Source of the DNA: JAZNQN01 sp045590195
Lineage (GTDB): Bacteria; Bacillota; Clostridia; UMGS1883; UMGS1540
Assembly (NCBI GenBank): GCA_045590195.1
Contig: JAZNQN010000044.1
Location: 62,001-126,000 of the forward strand
Direction: 5' to 3'
DNA: 64,000 nt
The position numbers and the translations under genes are program-made. This document shows positions 35,601 through 43,272 of the stretch, piece after piece. The stretch's first letter is position 1; each line of letters starts with the position of its first letter. The notes beneath the pieces are model-generated. The model had not been told where the DNA came from. It searched no databases and worked only from the letters and a program-made list of their open reading frames with translations.

Positions 35601-36329
35601 AAATACAATCTTTGCGTTCTTCCTAACGACAATGCTGCTGCTCAGGCTGGCGTTCCAGCAACTGTTGTGGTTGATAACTTTAACAGATACTCCCCAACTA
35701 CACTTCCTACTACTAAAACTGTAAACGGTTCTGACAGCTATGTAATTGAAGAAGGTACTGCAGATGCAGCTGTTGTTCTTACAAGTGCATATGATAACGA
35801 TGCTGCAAACGCATTTGATGCAAGCCTTATCACAGTAAAAGTTAATGGCGAAGCTTACGATGCTGCAACTATTAACGTAACTGATGGTGCAAACTTCACA
35901 GTTTCCGGTCTTGCAGGCGTTAAAGCTGGTTCAAAAATTGAAATTGTTATTTCTGAATACGCATTCTTCAATGGTGCTACAACTGATACAGAGCTTGTTA
36001 TTCCTCTCTACGTTGCAGACAAAAACGCTCTCTGCGTATTCCCATTTGCAACTGCTAGTGATAGCGCTGGTAACTTAACTGCTATGGCTAAATACATCAA
36101 TGGCGGTTCTTCAGTTGACATTTACCTCATTCTTACTCAGTATAATGGTTCAAAAGTTGCTAATACTAAATTTGTTACAAACCTTATTGAAGGTGGCGAA
36201 AGTGGCGTAATTTATGGCACATTGCCAAATTACTCAGCAACTGCTGATACTACAATAAGACTTTGGAACAAAGCTGATATTTCTGCTTTGGCTCCTGTAA
36301 CTATGGTTCCCGGTAATAATGTAGAGTAA
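32670..36329 (+). CDS. Large secreted multi-domain beta-sandwich protein
   Basis: This 1219-residue protein has a signal peptide (about 1-24, ending FAAVA) and no membrane anchor, SLH or sortase signal. I see at least three similar regions of laminin-G/concanavalin type (about 45-275, 395-575 and 765-1010), each with a W-x-x-F/K strand and YxNG-like turns. Ig-like segments lie between them (about 285-370, 575-690 and 1020-1120). Thr, Asn, Asp and Ala are frequent, as in extracellular proteins. No catalytic motif is evident. It may be a surface or matrix glycan-binding protein. A strong terminator follows. The function is unassigned. Confidence 0.8.
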   Translation: MKKIISVLVAMLMLLTMVPAFAAVAVDPAYPSKAYLNDLSSIADGATSMTGSPFSGNASYPISFAFSGGQFSFSHSDAAKSGLVYIGYGGSYEYDNYVFGYDVKFSGLTSNSGDAVFSNNPGTQNTVFADSAQAKIDSGEYVVGTLDPSGAYLPEEVDTKNDAGNWKRKASKTAWCFKKSGDDLSFTTRKADGALINGANGKPAIFFGSAQLEQGKTYTYKVNVNTVEHTYSTVIIDEEGNISTGVSGECQNAFVELYKLDTSIAAGTDAAVTIDNIFVENYFGITIAPSYQANAEGTVTFGATLPVNLTDAKVYINDTFVEDIALTPGEIDYTITSALPAGTGYGEAVIEIRGKINGEDVKATAVTDITSTFLTGNGKTIDTPDTNASKLGLRGFASGGTLSVPEDDQGVWAVTEKGQIDITDAITPALKGIVDYSFDFKTATNLNQIRVRMTANTDNGAAFTWEKGNGDPYHYFLNGYASRKIGKMGVEYKLNDWNTFKVRADFYENKYYAYINGTLCEEGTLYAEKGVTDQVVDVRMILNYSDANAATSTVLLDNFKLVEYCTVTAPATVTFGYENGTSVDYADEALTSVGLSKVEVKTGLPFDSASITDATAKVVNADGDKVNTTLSYADGTFTATFGGAILADGDYKLVIDKAATLKGNAIGLDREIDFAVKSEDSIIASEADKTVSSATTLKVYAPNADKVVFAVNDSTVVELNDSDAVNGVYSYEYTPVNSGIQIFDAYIYEGDDIKLLTSNFNYLPGAQSMKQANNMNDKKEMDVASGATGEFVDGAGFDGSVAYKLTSKVGTIIDGAENKDSLNSNTSSFGPSNNLYRKMVNEFELKAGENTYVYTEIGYSMNGKTYADRETVAVGNSNVSSYQTFYIRGSKAPNEGIFCKNGTILGTSTQYTPNKWYRFKQTIDFDTMTNIWEVYEEGTDGKLSKLVLKTNDDISGIASTNAATAFPNWKNDIVITFKYNLCVLPNDNAAAQAGVPATVVVDNFNRYSPTTLPTTKTVNGSDSYVIEEGTADAAVVLTSAYDNDAANAFDASLITVKVNGEAYDAATINVTDGANFTVSGLAGVKAGSKIEIVISEYAFFNGATTDTELVIPLYVADKNALCVFPFATASDSAGNLTAMAKYINGGSSVDIYLILTQYNGSKVANTKFVTNLIEGGESGVIYGTLPNYSATADTTIRLWNKADISALAPVTMVPGNNVE

Positions 36330-36340
36330 TTACTGATTTT

Positions 36341-36368
36341 AAACCCCTCCGCAAACGCGGAGGGGTTT
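36341..36368 (+). terminator. Strong intrinsic terminator
   Basis: AAACCCCTCCGC, loop AAAC, GCGGAGGGGTTT: twelve perfect pairs, followed by TCTTTTT. It ends the large secreted-protein transcript. Confidence 0.95.
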
Positions 36369-36383
36369 TCTTTTTAAAACATA

Positions 36384-36412
36384 TTGAATTTTTCACTTAT
36401 TTGTGGTATTAT
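36384..36412 (+). promoter_or_regulatory. Promoter of the cysteine-rich membrane protein gene
   Basis: TTGAAT (36384-36389), a 17-base spacer and TATTAT (36407-36412), placed 32 bases before the start codon. Confidence 0.65.
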
Positions 36413-36444
36413 GTTTTTATGTTTTTAGAAAGGCAATAATTTAA

Positions 36445-37200
36445 ATGAAAAATACCAAACATAAAATGACGAAAATTGTTTTAATGCACTATATTAAGTT
36501 TATTTTCCGCTCTGCCCTGTTTCTTTTCGCAACAGGAACATACATTTATAATGCAGTTACAAACGGCAAAAGCGGATTTATGGGTTTTGAAAATAATTAC
36601 AAGCTTTTAACTTTTATTTGGCTTGTATTCTTTATAGAAATGGCTTTAAGGTTTTTCCCTGCAAAGCTTGAAAGCATGGGTTGCCAAAAGCAGTTTGCTA
36701 AAAATTACATTCCGATAGAAGGCGGCGAAACTCGCCTTACCTGTGGTAAAACTACATTTATTGTTGCATTAGTATGGCTATTGTTAAATGGCGTTTTGGG
36801 TATATTTTATTTATGCGGAATTTTTACTCGTGGAATAATGCTTTTAATCGCTCTGTTTTACTCTGTTTGTGATGTAATTTGCATTTTGTTTTTCTGCCCA
36901 TTTCAGACATGGATTATGAAAAACAAATGCTGTGGAAGTTGCAGAATATATAACTGGGACTACGCAATGATGTTTACACCACTTTTATTTGTTAAAAATG
37001 CTTATTCCTGGTCACTACTGGCCATTGCACTGCTGCTTTTAATTAAGTGGGAAATAACTGTACGAAGGCATCCTGAAAGATTTTTGGAAAGTTCTAACCT
37101 ATCTCTTTCCTGCGCAAAGTGCCAGGAGAAGCTTTGTCAGCACAAAACTCAGCTTCGTTCTTTTCTTAAAAAGCAAAAATTTATAAAAGGCAACTTCTAA
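36445..37200 (+). CDS. Cysteine-rich integral membrane protein, function unknown
   Basis: This 251-residue protein has about five to six hydrophobic segments (near 18-36, 50-66, 102-122, 126-150 and 185-203). It has an unusual set of cysteines on what should be the same side: CxxQ (79), CG (98), CPF (150), KCCGSCRIYNWDY (about 160-172) and a C-terminal CAKCQEKLCQHK (about 222-233). The two CxxC-type clusters could bind a metal or an iron-sulfur centre. I do not recognise a named family, though the motif density suggests a conserved one. It has its own promoter and terminator. Confidence 0.8.
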   Translation: MKNTKHKMTKIVLMHYIKFIFRSALFLFATGTYIYNAVTNGKSGFMGFENNYKLLTFIWLVFFIEMALRFFPAKLESMGCQKQFAKNYIPIEGGETRLTCGKTTFIVALVWLLLNGVLGIFYLCGIFTRGIMLLIALFYSVCDVICILFFCPFQTWIMKNKCCGSCRIYNWDYAMMFTPLLFVKNAYSWSLLAIALLLLIKWEITVRRHPERFLESSNLSLSCAKCQEKLCQHKTQLRSFLKKQKFIKGNF

Positions 37201-37214
37201 CGAAGTTGCCTTTT
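37185..37214. terminator. Bidirectional terminator between convergent genes
   Basis: AAAAGGCAACTTC, loop TAAC, GAAGTTGCCTTTT: thirteen perfect pairs. It overlaps the stop of the membrane-protein gene and precedes the end of the minus-strand gene at 37220. Confidence 0.9.
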
Positions 37215-37219
37215 GGTTG

Positions 37220-38236
37220 CTATTTTTGTTTTAGTGCTCTTTTTTCGGCTATGCAGTCATCTATATATCTGTCTTTAATTCTGCGCATTGCATCGCCTAT
37301 TATATGCCATCCCAAATCGGGACACTGCATTCTATAATCGCAGGCCTCCCCTGCTCTGAAGCTCCAGGAAAGAATTGTTCTTGCACCTGCATCGTAAACA
37401 GCCTCTGTTCCTTCATAAACAGATTCTTCAAAACCGTTTTTAAAGCTATAACCTTTCACCCAAATATGATTAGGGCAATTAAGCTCATTTGCGCTATCAA
37501 TAAATTCTTTTGTTTTATCGTAAACATAGCCGTAAACATCTCCTGTTTTTTCTGTCCAGTAAGGGTCGGTTCCAATTTCATCTACTGTGTCAAGAGCTGC
37601 AAGATTTTTCGCAAACCACCAGCTTTCAAGATGTGTACAAACAGTATTGCGAAGGTTTGCCTCTCTTGAATATTTAGTAACCTTTGCAAAAAAGTTTGTT
37701 ACAGTGTCTCGGCGGAACTGTTCAACCTCTGGCGTAATAATGTTTGGCATAGGCTTATTATATTTTTCTTCAAACAGCTTTTTGCATCTTGGGCAGCAGC
37801 AGGCAAATTCACTTCCATCTTCAGAAATTCTAAGATGAGGCTCATCCCAGAAAAGTGTTTCTCCCCCCGCCTCTGCAACCATATCAATCCAGGTTTTAAT
37901 AAATTCAAAGTAACCTGGGCTGTTAAAGCAAATACGCAGAGGATCAATTTCGCCTTTGTTATTTACCTGATGTGAATCGCGGTAAAACTGCAGCACGTGT
38001 GAAATATCCCCCGGAGGGCCTCCAAGCCCCCAGTTATCAATCCAGCATTCAAGGCCTGCATCTTTTGTGGCGCTGATAATGTCTTTCATAACGCTCTTGT
38101 GGCGTTCCATATCGTTATGGGTAAACATATGTACCACAAGGTTCATATTATGATTAATAATATCAAGCATATCGTCTTTAACCTGACGAAGCATTCTGTT
38201 GCCGTGATAAGCAACACCAAGTTTTAATGGTTTCAT
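37220..38236 (-). CDS. TIM-barrel, glycoside-hydrolase-like protein
   Basis: This 338-residue cytoplasmic protein looks like a TIM barrel: a short N-terminal strand (LKLGVAYHGNRM), a LFWDEPHL segment near residue 127 with an acidic pair, and EIGTDPYW near 223. A CCCPRC knuckle near 145 resembles the Cys-rich insert seen in some glycosidases such as GH42-like enzymes. No family can be named with certainty. It is divergent from an AraC regulator and near a second glycosidase-like gene, so a role in catabolism of a glycan or glycoside is likely. Confidence 0.65.
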   Translation of the reverse strand: MKPLKLGVAYHGNRMLRQVKDDMLDIINHNMNLVVHMFTHNDMERHKSVMKDIISATKDAGLECWIDNWGLGGPPGDISHVLQFYRDSHQVNNKGEIDPLRICFNSPGYFEFIKTWIDMVAEAGGETLFWDEPHLRISEDGSEFACCCPRCKKLFEEKYNKPMPNIITPEVEQFRRDTVTNFFAKVTKYSREANLRNTVCTHLESWWFAKNLAALDTVDEIGTDPYWTEKTGDVYGYVYDKTKEFIDSANELNCPNHIWVKGYSFKNGFEESVYEGTEAVYDAGARTILSWSFRAGEACDYRMQCPDLGWHIIGDAMRRIKDRYIDDCIAEKRALKQK

Positions 38237-38302
38237 AATTTTTCTCCTTTACTTGATTTATTTTTATTTTTATTTTATAATTTACTTTGGGAGGTGTGAT
38301 AA

Positions 38303-39235
38303 TTGTCTATTGATTTTATGCACAGATTCGACAACTCTTTCTACTTAATAAAATGCTACAAAGCCTCGCACAAGGAATGTTTTCGCCACAGCCATATGTC
38401 AAACACCATTGAATTTGTTTACATTACCGAAGGGGCTGCAAAACATATATTAAACGACAGCGAATCTATTATAGAAAAAGGCGACTATTTTGCAGTTGAT
38501 GTTTCTTCTGAACACGAGTTTCCCGAAGTTTTCAGCAAAAGTATTGACATGATAATATGTTCAGTAAATACTGATTTCTTTATGTCAGCAGCAGGTAAAG
38601 CGCGAAACTTAAACGAAATTTTTAAGTACTACTTTCCTTCAACAAATGTAAATATAGATAAAAACAAAATTTATCACGATAACGATGGAAGTGTTTTTTC
38701 ATATTTTAACGATATTTTAAACGAAAGTGCTCTCCGACTGGTGGCATACACTGATAAAATAAGCAGTTTGCTTGTACAAATTTTAATTTCAATGCTGCGC
38801 AGCTACAATTTGCCAAGAGAAAAAAATATCGACTTTGTTGTTGAACAGGTTCTCGATTTTGTTAACAAAAACTTTTCAGGCGAGGTTTCACTTCTGGAAC
38901 TTTCAAAGCAGTTTTTCATAAGCCATTCAGCCCTCAGCCAGAATTTTAAACGAGAGGTTGGCACATCATTTAATACATATCTTCGGCAAAGAAGAATTTT
39001 TGAAGCCTGCACCCTCTTGCAAAAGCAAAATGTAACAGTTGAGGAAATAGCCTCAAAAGTTGGTTACAGCGATACAAAATACTTCAGAGAAGTGTTTAAA
39101 AAAATACTGGGCTGCACTCCAAGAGAGTTTAGGGGATTTGTGAGAAAATCCCAAATGTGTCCTCATAAAAAAAATTGTTTTGCCGAAAACAGGCATCTTA
39201 CCTGCAGTTTGCAAAAATACTGCACTCACGATTAA
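38303..39235 (+). CDS. AraC-family regulator with cysteine-rich tail
   Basis: This 310-residue protein has an N-terminal cupin-like sensor (about 20-110) and two C-terminal helix-turn-helix units (about 185-280), ending in the VGYSDTKYFREVFKKILGCTPREFR signature region. The TTG at 38303 is the likely start: GGGAGG lies 8 bases upstream. After the DNA-binding domain there is an extra tail with C-X5-C-X8-C-X5-C spacing (last 30 residues), which is not part of the usual AraC fold and could hold a metal. It probably controls the flanking glycosidase-like genes. Confidence 0.9.
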   Translation: MSIDFMHRFDNSFYLIKCYKASHKECFRHSHMSNTIEFVYITEGAAKHILNDSESIIEKGDYFAVDVSSEHEFPEVFSKSIDMIICSVNTDFFMSAAGKARNLNEIFKYYFPSTNVNIDKNKIYHDNDGSVFSYFNDILNESALRLVAYTDKISSLLVQILISMLRSYNLPREKNIDFVVEQVLDFVNKNFSGEVSLLELSKQFFISHSALSQNFKREVGTSFNTYLRQRRIFEACTLLQKQNVTVEEIASKVGYSDTKYFREVFKKILGCTPREFRGFVRKSQMCPHKKNCFAENRHLTCSLQKYCTHD

Positions 39236-39283
39236 AGTATAGCATTGAAACTTTATATGAACAACCGATAAAATTTCGCGTTT

Positions 39284-39310
39284 AGGGGGTATTATTCACA
39301 AATACCCCTT
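39284..39310 (+). terminator. Terminator after the AraC gene
   Basis: GGGGTATT, loop ATTCACA, AATACCCC, with TTTTCTTTTT following. It ends the regulator transcript before the next promoter. Confidence 0.8.
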
Positions 39311-39324
39311 TTCTTTTTCGCTCC

Positions 39325-39353
39325 TTGACACTGCAGTATTTTAGTGATATATT
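39325..39353 (+). promoter_or_regulatory. Promoter of the 897-residue glycosidase-like gene
   Basis: TTGACA (39325-39330), a 17-base spacer and TATATT (39348-39353), about 45 bases before the ATG; AAGGTGG is the ribosome site. A regulator site is expected here, but I could not define one. Confidence 0.7.
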
Positions 39354-39399
39354 TTAAGTTAGGTTATAATTATTTTCTTATTTTAAGGTGGTATAATTT

Positions 39400-42093
39400 A
39401 TGAAAAGAACAAACAAAGTTGACGACTTTTTTGAAAAACAACCTCCACTTTTATTTTTAAAAGATTTAAAAGCTCCCTTGCATCCTGAGCTTCCAGGCCT
39501 TTTCAAGGAACGCAAAGCCAAAGAAGGCGAAGTTTCGGCAAAGGGGCTTTATTTAGTACCTGAATTTGATGATAAAAATGGTTTACTTGAAACAGCTTAC
39601 GATGATTTTAAATGTTTTTTAGATGCATACTGCCTTGGCGGAAATCTTTTTCCTGTAAAGACGAGATACTGCGAAACAGATGTTTTTGAGCAGTACATAA
39701 TTGAAATTACTGAAAACGGTGTTACCATTTGTGCAGGCGATACAGAAGGCATAAGACGTGGCATATTCTATATTGAAGACGAGCTTAAATCGCGCGAGGC
39801 GGCATTTTTGCCACTTGGTATTATAAAACGTACTCCGCACATAAGAAAACGTATTACGCGCGGATTTTTCAGCCCTACAAATCGTGCACCAAAATTTGGC
39901 GACGAGCTTTCCGACGATATTGATTATTACGATGACAACTATTTAAACCGCCTTGCCCACGATGGCTCAAACGGTTTATGGATTTATACAAGATATTCCG
40001 ATTTGGTTAAAACAGATATTATTCCCGAGTACGGCGAAGGCGGCGAAAGAAGAATTGAAAAACTTCGCAGTGTTTGCAAAAAATGTGCAAGATATGGTAT
40101 TGGTATTTACGTTTTTGCAATCGAACCTGAAGCCCCAACAAAGCCTGAAATTTACGAGGCTCATCCGGAACTTTTGGGTGGGCGATCGGGAAACAGCGAA
40201 TTCAGAGCGGCAAACGGAATTAAAACATTTTGTACTCACACAGAGGCTGGCAGAGCTTACTGCATTGAAGCTACAAGAAGGCTTTGCGTTGCCGCACCTG
40301 AAATTGCCGGCATCATGAGCATTACCGCAGGCGAAAGAATAACTTCCTGTGCAGCAGAAGCAGGCAGCAATTGTCCAAACTGCGGCCATATTCCACGTGG
40401 CGAAGGTTTAGCTCAAACTATTGACTGTATTCAGGAAGGCATAAGGCAAAGCGGAAGCAAAACCATTGAATATATTAGCTGGACTTACGGCCATAGAATG
40501 TGGGACAAAGAGGAAGATATTATTGACTATGTAAAACACGCCCCCAGCGACGTTATGCTTATGCAAAATTTTGACGATATGGCATACGAAGAGCAACTAG
40601 GCCGTGTAAGGCAGGGCGTTGACTACTGGCTTTCATACCCCGGCCCATCTGATTTATTTAAAAACACTGCACTTGCGGCAAGGGAATATAACAAACATAT
40701 ATATGCAAAAATGCAGGTATGTTGTTCGCACGAAATTGCAACAGTACCCTATGTTCCTGCACCAGGTATTATCTTTGATAAATTCAAAGGTGCACACGAA
40801 CTCGGTGTTGAAGGCGTTTTGGAATGTTGGTATTTTGGAAACTATCCTTCAATTATGAGTAAAGCTGCAGGCGAGCTTTCCTTCTGGGAAGATTTTGGCG
40901 ACAAAAAGGGGTTTTTAAATCGACTTGCATCTATCTATGGCGGACAGAGTAATGCTGAAAATCTTGTATCTGCCTGGTATCTTTTTGAGGAAGGTTACAG
41001 AAAATATCCGCTTAACGTAATGTTTAGCTACTACGGCCCTATGCACGATGGCGTTTGTTGGCAGCTTCAGCTAAAGCCTAAAAACTTTTCTCTTTCCCGT
41101 TCGTGGCTTTTAATGGACCGCCCTGATGGCGACAGAATTTACGAAGCGCTTGCCTGCGGACACACTCTTGATGAAGTTATTGCTTTAACTGATGAAATGG
41201 CAACAAAATTTGAAGAAGGTTTAAAGGTAGTTGACGGAACACCTGTTCCAAAAGAGCACGAAAGCGTTATAAAGGCTATGGCAACTCTTTTCAGAAGCGG
41301 AAACAATGTTCTTAAGTTTTACAAAAAAAGAGAGCAAATAGGCTTTTCTGAAGGCGACAGTGCTACGTTACTTTCCGAAATGGAAGCTTTAGTTTATGAT
41401 GAAATTAAAAACTCCGAAAAAATGATTGAAATTTGCAAAAATGACAACCGTTTAGGTTACCATTCTGAGGCGGAGGGTTATAAATATTTCCCCGAAAAAA
41501 TTGAGGACAGAATAGAAAAGCTAAAAATGCTTTTAGAAACAGAATTTGCCGAAGTTAAAGAGCGAATTGAAAAAGGGCTTGAACCACTTCCCTACTTTTT
41601 ATCAGGAAGCGATGATGAAGTTCACTTTTCTCTTATTAAGGATAATATAGAAAATGCTGAAAAGCATTTTCTTGACGATGATTCCTCATACTTTAGCACC
41701 TCATATGACGATGAAAACATATATATAAAGGTTTCGGGAAATAAAAATTTTGTTATTTCTCCTGAATTTATTCCAATGCACCCATATCCACCTGTTTGCA
41801 TTTCAGCCGATGGAAAAGCAAACTTTAATTACGAAGCGAAATTTTACTATAACTATTTTGGCGAAAGGTTAGTAAGTGAAATCGCAAAATGGAAAGCAGA
41901 AAAAACAGATGATGGTGTTTTAGTTACAGTTTCAAGAAAAGGCATTGAGTGGAACGGTAAAACTCCTATAAAGCTTTGCATTTCAACACTTGAAGGGGCT
42001 AAATGGCTTCGCGATGAAATGGCAATTTATTCGCTTGGAAAATCAACTGTTTCTCCTGGTGATTTAGGCTGGTTTATACCAACGGAAATGTAA
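39400..42093 (+). CDS. Large glycoside-hydrolase-like protein (GH20-type N-terminal domain)
   Basis: This 897-residue protein has no signal peptide, so it is probably cytoplasmic. Residues about 30-145 resemble the alpha/beta domain that precedes GH20/GH84/GH67-type barrels (CAGDTEGIRRGIFYIEDEL). A TIM-barrel-like core follows (about 155-520), with NGLWIYTRYSDL, IEPEAP, SITAGERIT, a CPNCG knuckle and LECWYFGNYPS. The remainder is helical, then beta-rich at the C terminus, perhaps a carbohydrate-binding module. The exact family and sugar are unknown; acidic residues in the barrel are candidates for catalysis. It has its own promoter and terminator. Confidence 0.7.
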   Translation: MKRTNKVDDFFEKQPPLLFLKDLKAPLHPELPGLFKERKAKEGEVSAKGLYLVPEFDDKNGLLETAYDDFKCFLDAYCLGGNLFPVKTRYCETDVFEQYIIEITENGVTICAGDTEGIRRGIFYIEDELKSREAAFLPLGIIKRTPHIRKRITRGFFSPTNRAPKFGDELSDDIDYYDDNYLNRLAHDGSNGLWIYTRYSDLVKTDIIPEYGEGGERRIEKLRSVCKKCARYGIGIYVFAIEPEAPTKPEIYEAHPELLGGRSGNSEFRAANGIKTFCTHTEAGRAYCIEATRRLCVAAPEIAGIMSITAGERITSCAAEAGSNCPNCGHIPRGEGLAQTIDCIQEGIRQSGSKTIEYISWTYGHRMWDKEEDIIDYVKHAPSDVMLMQNFDDMAYEEQLGRVRQGVDYWLSYPGPSDLFKNTALAAREYNKHIYAKMQVCCSHEIATVPYVPAPGIIFDKFKGAHELGVEGVLECWYFGNYPSIMSKAAGELSFWEDFGDKKGFLNRLASIYGGQSNAENLVSAWYLFEEGYRKYPLNVMFSYYGPMHDGVCWQLQLKPKNFSLSRSWLLMDRPDGDRIYEALACGHTLDEVIALTDEMATKFEEGLKVVDGTPVPKEHESVIKAMATLFRSGNNVLKFYKKREQIGFSEGDSATLLSEMEALVYDEIKNSEKMIEICKNDNRLGYHSEAEGYKYFPEKIEDRIEKLKMLLETEFAEVKERIEKGLEPLPYFLSGSDDEVHFSLIKDNIENAEKHFLDDDSSYFSTSYDDENIYIKVSGNKNFVISPEFIPMHPYPPVCISADGKANFNYEAKFYYNYFGERLVSEIAKWKAEKTDDGVLVTVSRKGIEWNGKTPIKLCISTLEGAKWLRDEMAIYSLGKSTVSPGDLGWFIPTEM

Positions 42094-42170
42094 AAATATT
42101 CCATATCACAAAAAGGCAAATAAACTTAAATTATAAATAGTGCTAAAGTACACATAATTATCAACAATGA

Positions 42171-42197
42171 AAAAACCGCATTTTATAATGCGGTTTT
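42171..42197 (+). terminator. Terminator after the glycosidase-like gene
   Basis: AAAACCGCATT, loop TTAT, AATGCGGTTTT: eleven perfect pairs. It lies 78 bases past the stop codon. Confidence 0.9.
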
Positions 42198-42218
42198 ACT
42201 AATTTAAGCCTTTTTGTT

Positions 42219-42288
42219 ATGGACAAACTTCACCTCTCGGCGTATAACATACGCCTTCGGGTACCAACTATGTGTTCAGTTTGTCCAT
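42219..42288. other. Branched inverted-repeat element, unassigned structured DNA/RNA
   Basis: An outer perfect 11-bp stem (ATGGACAAACT 42219-42229 with AGTTTGTCCAT 42278-42288) encloses a perfect 7-bp hairpin (GGCGTAT 42239-42245, ATACGCC 42249-42255). A possible CAC/GTG extension and a GGTACC palindrome lie inside. It sits between a terminator and the 3' end of the PfkB gene, so on the minus strand it would be in that gene's 3' untranslated region. No known RNA family is recognised. Confidence 0.7.
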
Positions 42289-42319
42289 TCTGAAAAATTT
42301 TTCCAAATTCCTTATAAAT

Positions 42320-43255
42320 TTATATTTGGTTTAAATAAGGCATCGCTTTAATTGCGCCACGTCTTTGAACACAAAAGCCTGCAACTTTATTTGAAAAATC
42401 AGCAAACTCCTGTACTTTTTCAAGTAGAATTTCGCTACTGCCAAAGTTTGCAACGTTAAAGAGGAATGCTCCCATAAAAGCATCTCCTGCTCCGGTTGTA
42501 TCAACAGCTTTTACGTCCATTGCAGCAGAAGTAACAACGCCTTCTTTTGTTCTTATTATTGCGCCTTCTGCACCTTTTGTAACAATTACAGTTTTAATTC
42601 CCAAATCAACAAGCGCTTTCGATGCATCTTCAGGGCTTTCAAAATCGGTTAAAAGCTTTGTTTCTTCATCAGATATTTTAATAACATCAACAAAGCCGAG
42701 AATTGAACGCATTCCTTCAATTGCAGCTTTTTCGCTTTTCCAAAGCGGTGCTCTGTAATTAGGGTCATAGGAAATTATGCAGCCTGCTTTTTTCGCCTCT
42801 TCAAGGGCAAAAAGTGTTGCGCTTTTTGCAGGCTCATCAGTAAGGGAAAGCGAGCCTACATGGAATATTTTCGAGTTTTTAATAAGCTCAGTTTTAACTT
42901 CCTCTTTTGTAAGGCAAGTATCGGCACCAGGTTTTCTTGCAAAGGAAAAGCTTCGGTCACCATTTTCATTTATATTTACAAAAGCCAAAGTTGTGAAAAC
43001 GCTATCGTCGCTTATAAGGGCATCGGTACAGATATTTTCGCTTTCAAGAGTTTCTCTCAAAAAGTCGCCATGCATATCTTTTCCTATTTTGCCGATAAGA
43101 GCGGCCTCTCCGCCAAGGCGTTTAACTGCCGAAAGAACGTTTGCAGGTGCGCCGCCGGGGTTTTGCTCAAAAAGAGTTTGTCCACCTTCGCTTTTTCCTG
43201 CATAAGTCATATCAATTAAAATTTCGCCAAGTGCTACTACATCAAAGGTTTTCAT
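42320..43255 (-). CDS. PfkB-family sugar kinase (probable fructokinase)
   Basis: This 311-residue ribokinase-family enzyme has an N-terminal GEILID motif, the GGAPANVLSAVKRLG signature near 33, and the C-terminal catalytic signature DTTGAGDAFMGAFL near 250 with its base Asp. It phosphorylates a sugar with ATP. The D-lyxose isomerase 17 bases upstream in the same operon makes a ketose (fructose or xylulose), so fructokinase is the best guess. The ATG at 43255 is chosen because AAAGGG lies 8 bases upstream; the GTG at 43264 abuts it. Confidence 0.9.
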   Translation of the reverse strand: MKTFDVVALGEILIDMTYAGKSEGGQTLFEQNPGGAPANVLSAVKRLGGEAALIGKIGKDMHGDFLRETLESENICTDALISDDSVFTTLAFVNINENGDRSFSFARKPGADTCLTKEEVKTELIKNSKIFHVGSLSLTDEPAKSATLFALEEAKKAGCIISYDPNYRAPLWKSEKAAIEGMRSILGFVDVIKISDEETKLLTDFESPEDASKALVDLGIKTVIVTKGAEGAIIRTKEGVVTSAAMDVKAVDTTGAGDAFMGAFLFNVANFGSSEILLEKVQEFADFSNKVAGFCVQRRGAIKAMPYLNQI

Positions 43256-43272
43256 TAAATTCACCCTTTCAA

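Noticed and set aside
32670..36329. S-layer protein
   Set aside because: No SLH domain or other wall-binding motif is seen, and the composition alone is not enough.
42219..42288. tRNA-like or T-box element
   Set aside because: No anticodon arm, T-arm GTTCGA sequence or T-box core; only the two stems are supported.
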